This document shows positions 53,850-64,000 of a stretch of DNA of 64,000 bases, one piece after another. Numbering within the stretch: the stretch's first letter is position 1; every line of letters starts with the position of its first letter. The DNA is from Sympetrum striolatum (Eukaryota; Arthropoda; Insecta; Odonata; Libellulidae), in contig OX388350.1 in NCBI GenBank assembly GCA_947579665.1, forward strand, positions 40,581,393 to 40,645,392, written 5' to 3'. The notes beneath the pieces were generated by a model that worked only from the letters and a program-made list of their open reading frames with translations, was not told the origin of the DNA and did not search any database. Both the position numbers and the translations under genes were made by a program.

Positions 53850-54460
53850 CATATTTAAATATGCTCGCTTTGCCACAAGTGCTCGATAATAATAATATCC
53901 TTGCGACTCGTTTGTACGTTGGCTTTTATGGGTTTAGAAATCGTTTTAAGGTTGTTCACTCCGGAAGATTGTCCACAAGGCGCACGAGAATTCTCGTGGG
54001 CTTTGGTGAGCATTTCAAATCGTTGTAAGGGTCTCAACACCGAGCAGTTGATGATAAGGTGAGTGTGGAAACTTCTTGAAGGATGCACGTGTGGCGACTA
54101 AGGTGCTCCCTTCGCTATTATGTGACGGAGGGTTTTATGATCATTTCTAGGTATTGATACATCACTGTTTAAATATATAAGACGTACGTACGTAGGCACG
54201 CATTATTTATACGTGCTCGATCTGCCACACATGCTCGATATATTATGTAGTAATATTTTTGCGACACTTTTGAGCATAGACTTTGAAGATTTTAGAAATT
54301 CTTTTAATGGTGTTCAATCATGATGATGGTCGACTAGGCACACGTGTCTTCGTGTGGGCTTTGATGTGTATTAAAATCGTTGTAAGGGTCTTAACACCTG
54401 ACGTAGAGGTGAGTATAGTCATATTAAGCCGGATAAATGTCGATAAGGCGCATAAGTCTA
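53850..54460. repeat. Two further MBF2-promoter-like units without genes
   Basis: Units at about 53855-54150 and 54180-54460 each repeat the TATA-proximal block (ATTTAAATATGCTCG or similar, GCTCGATAATA), TTTAGAAATC, an (A/C)ACG(A/T)G stretch and CGTTGTAAGGGTCT. No MBF2 exon follows within reach, so these look like promoter-flank relics of lost paralogues or a tandemly repeated upstream region. Confidence 0.6.
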
Positions 54461-54634
54461 CAAGTAACTAGAAATGGGTCGATCGATTGAAAAATACAAT
54501 CGAATAGTTTTTCGATTGTTTTGGCATTTATTCGATTGTTTTCATTCGAATGAATTCACTTGTTCTCGTAGGCTGGACAGGACGCTATAGCAGATCAGGG
54601 GCAGTAACAACTGGCTGCCGGGATATCGGATCAG

Positions 54635-54870
54635 ATGTACAGTCATTCGCATAAGTCTGTGGGCATGTTCTGTTGCTGCTCTAGCGGCCAAAGAGTGCAC
54701 TTAAAATTTCTGTTGGTACTACATGATTTGCAAGAAGGAAGGAAAACAGAGGTGAGGGTATATGTTTTGGAACTTAAGGCGAGTGAGGTGAAATAAGGGG
54801 TGACTTCGGAATTTTTTTTGGAACTGCATTCGAATAGAGACAGCGCCTCGCACCATTGGAAAGAACATAA
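54635..54870. repeat. Repeat family W, copy W1
   Basis: It matches 58813-59015 in direct orientation, for example GATGTACAGTCATT[C/T]GCATAAG and CGAATAGAGACAGCGC. Copies W1 and W2 stand on either side of the minisatellite blocks. Confidence 0.65.
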
Positions 54871-56078
54871 AAATTTGATATTTTTGGTCTGCAACTGAGA
54901 AAATTTACAGAAAGGAAATGTTTTTCTGTTTTAGCTAGACGAGCAACGTTGAGGCAATTGCGAGGGACTTCAGCCTTCTAGCATTTTAAATGTGAGTATT
55001 AATGCTAATATTTTTAATATTAATATTGTTTAAATAAGTAATCTAAACCTCAAACCGAAAAGAGTCGCTCTTTATTTTGCTTTATTTTTAACAGATTACT
55101 GGTTGTCTTATTGTCATATTATTATCATTGGTCTTTTTTTAACAAAGAGTGCGCCTTCCTTTGTTACTTTAATCTGGTTTTCACTCTACAATGAACAAAT
55201 GTCTATTTGATAGAAATTAGGGAACAGGAACGAATATTTTAGCTGCAGTGCTATTGCAACTTTCGTGAGAGGCCGTCACAATGCAAGATATCTTCGACAG
55301 AAGGCAAAACAGCACACAAAATAATATAATACAGCGCCACTCGTTTATTCAATTTGTTTAAAACAAGGGATTGGGGCAAAAGGAAAACCCGCGAAGCAAC
55401 TGTTCTGCCTTGAGACGATAACGATGGAGAATATCTCACCAAGCTTCAAGGGTGAGATGAAAATTGCTATTTTCCACATTTTAATTTTCTTCTCGCAAAA
55501 ATAGTAATCGCAAACAAGAGCAAAGGGAATTAACATAGAACAGGTGAAATAAGTAAAATAGAACAGGTATTTTATAAATATAGGTGAGAGGCACGAGAGG
55601 AGTGCGGTGGATGGCGATGTAGATAAATTAAACAATATTCTATCAAATACGAAGGAAGATGGGCTTAGCGGGATGCGGTGCATTTGGGTATTACTCCTAA
55701 ATGCGGTGTACTTGCGAGAAATACGTCTTATAAGTGCTTAGCGTCTTACGTTATTTTTTACCATGTGATTCGTGTGATAGAGACCGGAATGCAAAGAGAG
55801 ATAGATCCTAAGCTTGAGTGTTTGGCTATATATTCATAAATGGATACTTCTACGGATATATTCATACCTACATAGGATACCATCTCTGACCCTAAACCAA
55901 AAGTGTCCTTGACCCAGCGTTTTTCTTTTCGAATAAACCCCTAACAAGAGACCGCAGGAAAAAGAGAATATGTATCCTTCCTAGATAGGATGTATCACAA
56001 ACCCAAAATCTTCTTGTCCTAAGGTGAGGGTGAAAAACGTATGGCACGCGTGACCTAAGTTGCAACAGAGAAAAATGT
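54871..56078. other. No gene recognised
   Basis: Unremarkable AT-rich sequence. The open frames at 55251-55683 and 55892-56092 show no domain and no splice support. Confidence 0.4.
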
Positions 56079-56094
56079 TTGTCACCACCCACTC

Positions 56095-57120
56095 TCTACC
56101 TATCCACCCTCCACCTTCTAACCATCTCACTACTCACACTATACTTTCCAACCCTCCCTTCCCACCTTATCCATTTCCACCCTATCCCTACCCACCCTCT
56201 ACCTAGCTACCCTCCACCACCCCCTCCTTCTAACCCTCTCCCTACTCCTCCTATACTTTCCCAGCCTCCCTTCCCACCCTCTCCCTACCAACCCTCTCCC
56301 TTCCCACCCTCTCCCTTCCCAACCTATCCCTACTCAACCTCTCACTACCCACCCTCTCCCTACCCACCCTCTCTCTTTCCACCCTCTCCCTTCCCACCCT
56401 CTCCCTTCCCAACCTATCCCTTCCCAACCTCTCCTAACCAACACTCTCCCTACCTACCCTCTAGCTACCAACCCTCTCCCTTCCCGCCCTCTAACCTTCC
56501 CACTCCCTCCCTACCCACCCTCTCTCTACCCACCATCTCCCTTCCCACCCAATCCCTACCCATCCTCTCCCAACCCACCCTCTCCCTTCCCACACACTCC
56601 ATTTCCACCCTCTCCCTTCCCACCCTCTCCCTTCCCACCCTCTCCCTTCCCATACTCTCCCTTCCCACCCAATCCCTACACACACTCACACCCCACCCTC
56701 CACAACCTCCACCATCTCACTACTCACACTATACTTTCCAACCCTCCCTACCCACCCTCTACCTAGCCACCCTCCACCACCTCCTCCTTCTAACCCTCTC
56801 CCTACTCCCCCTATACTTTTCCAGCCTCCCTTCCCACCCTCTCCCTACCAACCCTCTCCCTTCCCACCCTCTTCCTTCCCAACCTATCCCTACACACCCT
56901 CTCCCTACCCACCCTCTAACTACCCACCCTCTCCCTTCCCACCCTCTCCTAACCCACACTCTCCCTACCCACCCTCTAGCTACCAACCTTCCCCCTTCCC
57001 ACCCTCTCCCTTCCCACCCTCTCCCTTCCCAACCTATCCCTACCCACCCTCTCCCTTCCCACCCTCTCCCTTCCAACCCTCTCCCTTCCCTTCCTCTCCC
57101 TTACCATCCTTTTACTTCCC
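56095..57120 (+). repeat. C-rich 15-bp minisatellite (CCCACCCTCTCCCTT)n
   Basis: About 1 kb of degenerate 15-mers built on CCCACCCTCTCCCTT/CCCTA. A higher-order period near 590 bp is visible: the block ACTCACACTATACTTTCC occurs at about 56131 and 56721. The complementary strand is rich in GGG runs, so G-quadruplex formation is likely. A long proline/serine/threonine-rich open frame through it is a by-product of the 15-bp period. Confidence 0.92.
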
Positions 57121-57735
57121 ACCCCAATTGTATTTTACCCTCCTGCTTCCCTCCCTCTTCTCACATACCCCTTACTTCTTTCTATCCTTCTCTTAATCAA
57201 CCTCCTCCATCCTCTACCTTCTTTCCCTCTTCCCCATGAGATTTATTCAGAGGAAAGGTAACAGTAATACAATGAAAAGTTACAAGATATATAAATTATA
57301 CATCATCCTGCCCTACATATCCTTATAAATCTATACATTCTGCAATAGTTATTTAAGTAATAGGAAACTATAAAAGTTCTAGCCTTACATTTTTTAAGCT
57401 ATACATGATTGAATATATATTTTAGCTCAGAAAAAATTTAAAATATTTCCCTTTTTATTCATCTAATGCAGGGGTTCCCAACCTTTTTGTACTCTAGAGC
57501 ACATTCTAAAATATCGGTAGGGTGACGGGTACCACCAATTTTTAATCGACAAACTCCTTCCATAACTTCTCATTCCCTTAATTTATTTTCTTATATTCAT
57601 AATTTATTAATAAATAATAAACAAAAATGTTTCAAAATAGTAAAATTATTATTCAAATTACTCACACTCAGAGAAATGTATTTAAAAACATTAACAAAGT
57701 AAACAAAGAACATAAATACAAAGAAAATATTTTTG
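57121..57735. other. Spacer between the two minisatellite blocks
   Basis: Ordinary AT-rich DNA after a short degraded C-rich transition. There is no inverted symmetry apart from the flanking minisatellites and no gene. Confidence 0.5.
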
Positions 57736-58575
57736 GGAGAGGGTGGGAAGGGAGAGGATGGGTAGGGAGAGGGTGGGTAGGGATTGGGTGGGAAGGGAGA
57801 GTGTGGGAAGGGAGAGGGTGGGTAGGGAGAGAGTTGGAAGGTTAGAGGGTGGTGGGAAGGGAGAGGGTTGGTAGCTAGAGGGTTGGTTGGGAGAGTGTGG
57901 GTTAGGGGAGGTTGGGAAGGGAGAGGGTGGGAAGGGAGAGGGTGGGTAGGTAGAGGGCGGGTAGGTAGGGCGTGGGTAGGTAGAGGGTGGGTAGGGAGAG
58001 GGTGGGTAGGGGGAGGGTGGGTAGGGAGAGGGTGGGTAGGGAGAGGGTGGGGAGGGAAAGGGTGGGAAGAGAGACGATGGGAAGGTAGAGGATGTGTAGG
58101 GAGAGGATGGGAACGGATTGGGTGGTTTGGGAGAGGGTTGGAAGGGAGACGGTGGGTTGGGAGAGGGTGGTTTGGGAGGGGGTGGGAAATGAAAGGGTGG
58201 GAAGGGAGAGGATGGGAAGGTAGAGGGTGGGAAGGGAGTGGGTGGGAAGGGAGTGGGTGGGAAGGGATTGGGTGGTTTGGGAGAGGGTCAGAAGGGAGAG
58301 GGTGGGAAGGGAGAGGGTGGGTTGGGAGATTTTGGGTAGAGTATGGTTGGGAAGTGAGATTGTGGGAAGGGAGAGGGTTGGAAGGCATTGGTTAGGAAAG
58401 TAAAGGGTGGGAAGGGGGAGGATGGAAAGGTAGAGGATGGAAAGGGAGAAGGTGGAAGGTAGAGGGTGGGAAGGGAGACGGTTGGAAGGCAGAGGGTGGG
58501 AAGGGAGAAGGTGGGAATGTAGAGGTTGGGTAGGGAGAGGCTGGGTAGGTAGAGGGTGGTTAGGGAGAGGATGTG
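57736..58575 (-). repeat. G-rich block of the same 15-bp minisatellite in opposite orientation
   Basis: Runs of GGGAGAGGGTGGGAA with the same 15-bp period, i.e. the C-rich unit on the other strand. The pair forms a large, imperfect inverted repeat around a spacer of about 500-600 bp. The start and end are sharp. Confidence 0.92.
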
Positions 58576-58812
58576 ATGTTTTTCAGAATATTGTTGGTCA
58601 TATCGCTGAGGATGAATGCCACTACCACTAGTTTGATTTCAGCTCCATTCCCTTCCTGGAAGCTATTATTTTAACTTTTTTCGCTTGGCAGTGCCTTGGA
58701 TGGCGTTCGGCCTGGTTTCGAAGGGCACCGTGAGGTGCTCGATATTTTGGAAGATTGAGGAAATTAATCTTAAAATCTATGATCCTTCATATTAACCATT
58801 TTAGAATAAAGG
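58576..58812. other. No feature seen
   Basis: Short interval between the minisatellite and W2 with nothing recognised. Confidence 0.4.
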
Positions 58813-59035
58813 ATGTACAGTCATTTGCATAAGTTCTGTTGTTGCTCCAGCGACCATAGAGTTCAGTTTAAAGTTTCAGTTGGTACTACGTGATTTTCAG
58901 GTAGAAATTAAAACAGAGGTGGGGGTAAAGGTTTTGGTACTTACGGTGTGTAAAGGTAGCTACTGTGAAATCCCTGGGAACCCGATTCGAATAGAGACAG
59001 CGCTTTGAACCATTGAAAGGACTGGTAAATTTGGT
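58813..59035. repeat. Repeat family W, copy W2
   Basis: Direct repeat of 54635-54870. See W1. Confidence 0.65.
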
Positions 59036-59567
59036 CCGAGAGACCAAATTTCCATTACCGAGCTTATAATACAACAAGTTACATACCAACTGAAATTCTT
59101 GGAAATATTACACTCACCTCATGTAGTTTGCCGAAAAAGGACTTTTCAGTACTCTCTGGTTTTCGAGAGTTCTTTATAATGGAAGTCAGAATATCTTACT
59201 ATAGTAAGAAATTATGACTTTCTCTCAGACGTTGCCAATACTTGAAATGCAATCATCTTTTGCAAAATGCTTATCATTGATCACGATATACAGGGAGATC
59301 AAGATATAAAGGGCAAAGTATCCTTACATATTTTATAAATGTTTTTAAAGTTTTACCCTTATTTTTTTGCAATATATGTTGTATAACTCCTTTAGAATAT
59401 GTAATTTACTCAATCGGCTTTTCTTAATTAACCAAATTATTCTTTATTCCGCCTGGGAAACCACATTCGCTAATATTATTAAATTTTGTTTTGGATTCTC
59501 CTTCATCTAATTTAATATTGAAGAATGATAACGCTTGATAAATATTCTTAGTTATTCCACATATTTT

Positions 59568-59604
59568 TTTCATTCCTCATCTTAACATAAGATGAGGAAT
59601 GAAA
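59568..59604. repeat. Perfect 17-bp-arm hairpin
   Basis: TTTCATTCCTCATCTTA is followed by ACA and then its exact reverse complement. Confidence 0.85.
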
Positions 59605-61343
59605 CTTATATAGAATAACATAGCAATAAATTCCTCAAAAAAGGTCCCGAGCTCACAGTAAATTTTTTATGGAATAATGTTTAATGCGCACAGATATAAG
59701 TTGTATATATCTATATATATATATAACTTTAACGACCCTTTTGTGCTTTATCGTTCGTCACGTAAAGTCTGAAGTACGCAATTTGCGTGCAAAGAGCTAT
59801 GAGTAATGTAAGGTGATGTTCATTGTGTTTCTCAATATGGCGGTCTTTCAGCACTTCTAAATTCACCTGGAATGTATTCTTGTGGTTCTTCTATGTATAT
59901 TAAAGCTTTCCGATGAATAGACGATCCTCTGAATGTTCGTGAAGGTGTAGGTAATATTAATGTGAATACTGAGACCTCAATCTATATTTATTTCTTACAT
60001 ACGTTAGTGACATGTGATTGTGATTTCTTCTATCGAATGATTTATGTAGTTACTGACGTGAAGTTTTCTTAGTATTTTGTACTCTTGGTGACGAAATCTC
60101 AGTCAATTAAGGATGTGAAGTAAGTAAGATATATTACTTAACTGCGTTTGGTATGCAAAATGTAAATTTAAGATACATTCATGATTGTTCTACTTTTCGA
60201 TGGGTTCGTCTGATTAAAACTACCTATACAACGATGAGCAGATGTTCTGATTAACTATTTTTTTCGATCAATTTAAATGTAACTGTAATTACGATTACGT
60301 TTTTACGTAAACGTATAAATAAAATACGATGAAATCAGAGTATCAGAGAAATTTTAAAATACAATCCTAATTTTATCATAGAAAGTAGTACTCTCATTGA
60401 AATAACGGAACTTGCGCTCTAAAAAGCAGAACTGACGACTGATTATCAAAGTGAAATCCATAACCAACCCAAACGATGTTAACCAAGTGAAATTCTTTAT
60501 GCCTCTCAAGTTTGCTCAGTATCACTAAAATCATAACAACGGTTTTAAAAGTAAAATTTAACAATCTATTGCTAATACCAGGATGGATAATGCGTAGTGT
60601 TAAAAGATCTTAAGTTTGAGCCAGCGATTTATAATTTTTTTCTGAAAATACTAAATCTCTAAAATTACTCGTTAAAACTATATAACTTTATTAAAATGGC
60701 CAAATTATTTTGAAAAAGTAAAAGTGCGCTATTATAAAAATAGCGTGGTTATATAAGCATTCAAATTTATTTCAAATTATGAAATCCTATAATATTTTCA
60801 ATAGTTACAAAAATATTTTAGAAACGTCAAACAGAAAGTTAAGTAGAACGACCAAACAAAGTAGTCATTACTATATTTCTCATCGTTTTTTAGACTCTCG
60901 ATTCCGTATTACTCTGTGTAATTAGTAATTTGTTTTCAAAAATTAATATTAAGACTTTAAAATTACTAATTTTACATGAATATCTTATAGAAAAGTGTCG
61001 CTATTACTGTGATAGAAAGGCAAATAATTATGTAAATAGAAACTTTTCTATATTCTTAACTGGGGAGATTTTAAATTAAATTTACAGCTCCATATAGGCG
61101 CAAGTTTTGACTTTCGCATTTTACTCGAACACAGGTTTCTACGTTTATTTTTAGCTATCGATTTCCTTTCACTTTTATGAAGCAATTTCAATAAACATTT
61201 TAGATACTCTCAATTGAATGATGATTTCTACGACAGTTGCTCCGGCAATTTTTCTTTCCAAAATGCATTTGCATCAATAACATCAGTATGTACGGAGAAT
61301 AGTCTAAAGTATTCGAAACTTTTATGAATTAAAAATGAAAGAG

Positions 61344-61386
61344 TATTTTACATTTTCTAACTCCATGAGTTAGAAAATGTAAAATA
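61344..61386. repeat. Perfect 20-bp-arm hairpin
   Basis: TATTTTACATTTTCTAACTC is followed by CAT and then its exact reverse complement. The arms are too short for an animal pre-miRNA. A palindromic element footprint is possible. Confidence 0.85.
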
Positions 61387-61655
61387 TTTATACCGTTTAA
61401 GCATGAAAATGACTCATTATTGCAAAAATAAGACTGATATAAATTGAAAGAAAATCTACTGTGACGGACATACGTTAATATTGGTAACCTTTAACGAATG
61501 AAAAAAACGGGGATTTGTTCGCAATCAATCATACTGAAATAGGAATTATAATAAAATTAAATTCCATTTTACTTATCGTATGATTTGTTCCATCCATGCA
61601 TGGAATATCTTTTATCAGCATATCAGCAATCCAGCAATCTGCTCTGTCTTCTGAG

Positions 61656-62370
61656 TGCTGTAAGGAAGCGTCTTTTACCGGGAGTACGTTCCCACGAGCG
61701 CATTCGAATGTGCGGGTGGGTCCAGCACCCATAAATTCTGGCGGTGACTGGTGGGGAACCCTTGGTCCACTTCGCAGAGGGGCCAGGGGTGGGAAAGCGC
61801 TCTCCTCACTCATCGCATCGTAAGTTGGCAATGATCTTGAGAGAGACCGCGGTGATAACTTGCAAAGGACCAAAGCCAGGAATGACAAGTTACAGGGAAC
61901 ACGCAATCCGAGACTTGCGCTAGGGTACGCCAAGCTTCGGCGTTGCCACGCCAATCTTGGGCGTGGGGACGCTAAGAAAGCGCGGGAACATCACCAACGC
62001 TTCCCTAAAATCAGTATAAATACGCCACATTTTTGGGAAGAAAATCACTTGGGGTTAGGGGCTCGAAGGGAAATAGTCTTCCTCCGAGCTTCTAATTCAG
62101 GGTCCCCCCCGTAGGTCCCAGGGCCCGATCTGGAAACAGATTTGGACCCTCCCCCGCTCCCCAGCGGACTCATTCCGCTGGTGGAGACATTCCCGAGAAG
62201 ACAGGTCCGGTTTGGACTCATCCCGTTGGTGGTGTTTCCCCGTCAGCCAGTAACGACGGTATGTGCGATATTTCCCTTGTAATGGATAAATAAATTCTTA
62301 TAATAGGTATCAGCCAATCCCTTTATTATTCTAACCGGTACTCCCAATGTCGTCGCTGCGACACGAGTTT
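61656..62370 (+). repeat. GC-rich block, possible solo LTR
   Basis: The block is clearly more GC-rich than its surroundings. It has a TATAAATA box at about 62015, direct repeats (GGACTCAT[T/C]CCG[C/T]TGGTGG at about 62167 and 62215) and an AATAAA near 62289, an order that fits the U3-R-U5 of an LTR. I could not define matching TG...CA ends with a target duplication. The open frames on both strands (61529-61954 minus, 61596-62114 plus) resemble nothing known to me. Confidence 0.35.
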
Positions 62371-62489
62371 GAACCTAAAGAACAGAAACAGTAAGTAAAA
62401 TATTAATTCGAAAACAACAAAATAATTTGTAAATCCAAGTATTCACAGTAAAGTTCATACTTAAATAGAAGTAGTCATCATATTAGATT

Positions 62490-63070
62490 AAAATTATACT
62501 CAATGTATTCTGTATTCCATCCCTGGACCGAATGTCTCCCATAAGCATCCCTATTACTCTGCTCTGCCATGATGGAGTAATGTTCAGAGTGTGTTCCTAA
62601 AGAATAAATAAAAATGTAAATGAAATAGTGAATCAAAACAAATAACATTATGTTAATTCATGAATACGCACTATCGACGATACTTAAAAAGATAAAGTAA
62701 TAGCATTAGATTTAAATTATAGGTACTCATTGTATTCTGAATTTGATCCATGGTCCGAATGTCTTTTCGTTACGTCTCCGCGACCATTCCTTGCTCTTAC
62801 GTGATGGAGAGCTTGATTGTAAAGAAAAATTAAAAATAGCAATGCCATACAAAGTAACACTGTATTAGTAATATTGTAGTAGTAATATTGAGTAACACTG
62901 TATTTATCGATAGAAACGCATTATTGATCATACATAGGAATAGAAATATCATTTGTTTAAAAGTATACTCATGGTATTCTTTGTTCCATCTATGGATGTA
63001 ATCCATTTCTGCAGCATCGCTACGTTTCTTCTCGGCTCTTCTATGATGAAGAAATGGTTTCTTATTGTAT
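62490..63070. repeat. Three degenerate tandem copies, period about 234 bp
   Basis: A block starting ACTCA[A/T]TGTATTCTG with a following TCCATGGTCCGAATGTCT-like part recurs at about 62498, 62731 and 62966. On the minus strand the third copy has an open run (HHRRAEKKRSD...), but the others are interrupted. They could be degraded exons of a repeat gene or a non-coding tandem repeat. Confidence 0.5.
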
Positions 63071-63214
63071 CAGACCGTTGAAGAATACTATAACATATAA
63101 TAACTAATGATCGCAACTAACATCACCTTGAATTCATTGATGTACCAGGCTATATGAAAGAGTTATATTTTTCGGCATCCGGAAGACTTCGCTTGATACC
63201 CATACAAAAAAATC

Positions 63215-63400
63215 TGTGCTGCGACTGTACTAAAGCTGCACTGTAACTGTGCTAAGGGACTGTACTGAGACTGCACTTAAATTGAAACACCACAGTGCAG
63301 TTACAGCATAGCCACAGTGCAGTTGCCACAGCACAGTTTAAGTGCAGTTGGCACAGCACAGTTTAAGTACAGTTGTCACAGTACAGTCACAGCACAGTTT
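63215..63400. repeat. Cluster of short CAGT/ACTG repeats, partly inverted
   Basis: Repeated units of the type CACAGTGCAGTT / CACAGCACAGTTTAAGTGCAGTT in the right part are preceded by the reverse-complement type (CTGCACTGTAACTGTGCTAAG) on the left. The cluster can therefore fold back on itself. Confidence 0.6.
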
Positions 63401-64000
63401 TTACTATAATGATCTTTCCTTGAATCAATAATTAGCAGCCTAGAAATTGCATTGCTCATAGATCTTATTGAAATCAAGAGAAAGAAGGAAATAATTTAAT
63501 CTGGATAGGCCAATTAGCAAAGATACATAACTTTCTTTGAGATTCCTTTGAAGATTGGTTAACTGATCCATCCTGAAAACTGAATGGATCAAGTATATTA
63601 GTGACCAAAATGGCCAGTCTCATTCAAGTTTCGACTAGTGAAGGTAAACATAACTCTTATTCCTAGTGGGCACTCCACTGAATTTAAAATGTTCCATATC
63701 CTTAATATAAACAATGATGGTACTCAAAAGATTCATATCAAAGAACTTACGTCTTGTGAGAAAAACTGAAATAACATTCTGCTCAACTGACACTAAGTAA
63801 AAACCATCTAAATTTACTTCAATGCTATTTGTCAAGTTACCTCACAAATGCTTGAATGCCTTGAATGGAATTCATTAAAAAGATTCCACCTTGACGGTTT
63901 TTGTTGCTGAAGCTTAACTTCTAACTCTGTAGAGCACATTAAACGACAATAAGGTATGGGTACAAATGAAATTTATTTATACAAAATTATATAAAATTTA
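63401..64000. other. No gene recognised
   Basis: AT-rich with no recognisable exon up to the right edge. Confidence 0.4.

Larger units (their letters stand above)
59036..61655. other. No gene recognised
   Basis: AT-rich sequence with dense stops in all frames. Apart from the two perfect hairpins (59568-59604, 61344-61386) I see no structure. Confidence 0.4.

Noticed and set aside
56079..57239. 386-codon proline/serine/threonine-rich open frame
   Set aside because: It follows from the 15-bp minisatellite: a period divisible by three keeps every frame open. There are also long frames on the opposite strand. No start context or splice support.
57597..58395. 263-codon and 175-codon frames on opposite strands of the G-rich block
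   Set aside because: Same explanation: low-complexity repeats of the minisatellite.
61529..61954. 141-codon minus-strand frame in the GC-rich block
   Set aside because: No recognisable domain. High GC lowers stop frequency, and an overlapping plus-strand frame is equally open.

Overview
The window is repeat-rich, AT-rich arthropod DNA with short exons, standard GT/AG introns and many transposable elements. MBF2-family genes, a C-type lectin of the hemolymph LPS-binding type and a perlecan-type proteoglycan point to an insect. I cannot name the species. All three host loci are on the minus strand.

Layout. (1) About 3.9-19.0 kb: eleven phase-compatible exons of a perlecan-like basement-membrane proteoglycan: five Ig domains, the tail of a first laminin-G domain, two EGF repeats and a second laminin-G domain. 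The gene is open at both ends: no start, no stop and no third laminin-G domain are visible. Its introns hold foldback elements, a decayed IS630/mariner transposase and a satellite-like repeat. (2) About 19.2-20.3 kb: two exons of a C-type lectin with its own signal peptide, good start context and TATA box, lacking the second half of the lectin domain. (3) About 21.5-27.5 kb: a non-autonomous hAT element with 8-bp target duplication, a hAT transposase fragment and a decayed CR1-like LINE. (4) 28.0-39.5 kb and 51.2-52.9 kb: two paralogous two-exon MBF2 genes. Copy A has an 11-kb intron because a head-to-tail array of three Helitrons sits in it; the intron of copy B keeps the empty site. Duplicated 5'-flank segments lie upstream of both genes. 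(5) 39.95-42.83 kb: a composite insertion with a 12-bp target duplication made of Penelope-like element ends carrying hammerhead-ribozyme cores, a 5'-truncated RNase-H LINE and a GIY-YIG fragment. (6) 44.5-49.6 kb: inverted relatives of the repeats at 1-7 kb, one carrying a hAT element that contains a 172-bp ribozyme-bearing Penelope-like insertion. (7) 54-64 kb: no convincing gene; two opposed 15-bp minisatellite blocks (C-rich, then G-rich), perfect hairpins, a GC-rich LTR-like block and degenerate tandem repeats.

The host genes have no evident shared pathway. Perlecan is a matrix protein; the lectin and MBF2 proteins look like small secreted proteins. The most informative aspect is transposon history: several insertions can be dated relative to one another because related copies in the same window preserve the empty sites. 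All exon boundaries were read by eye from splice consensus and phase; no alignment or database search was run.
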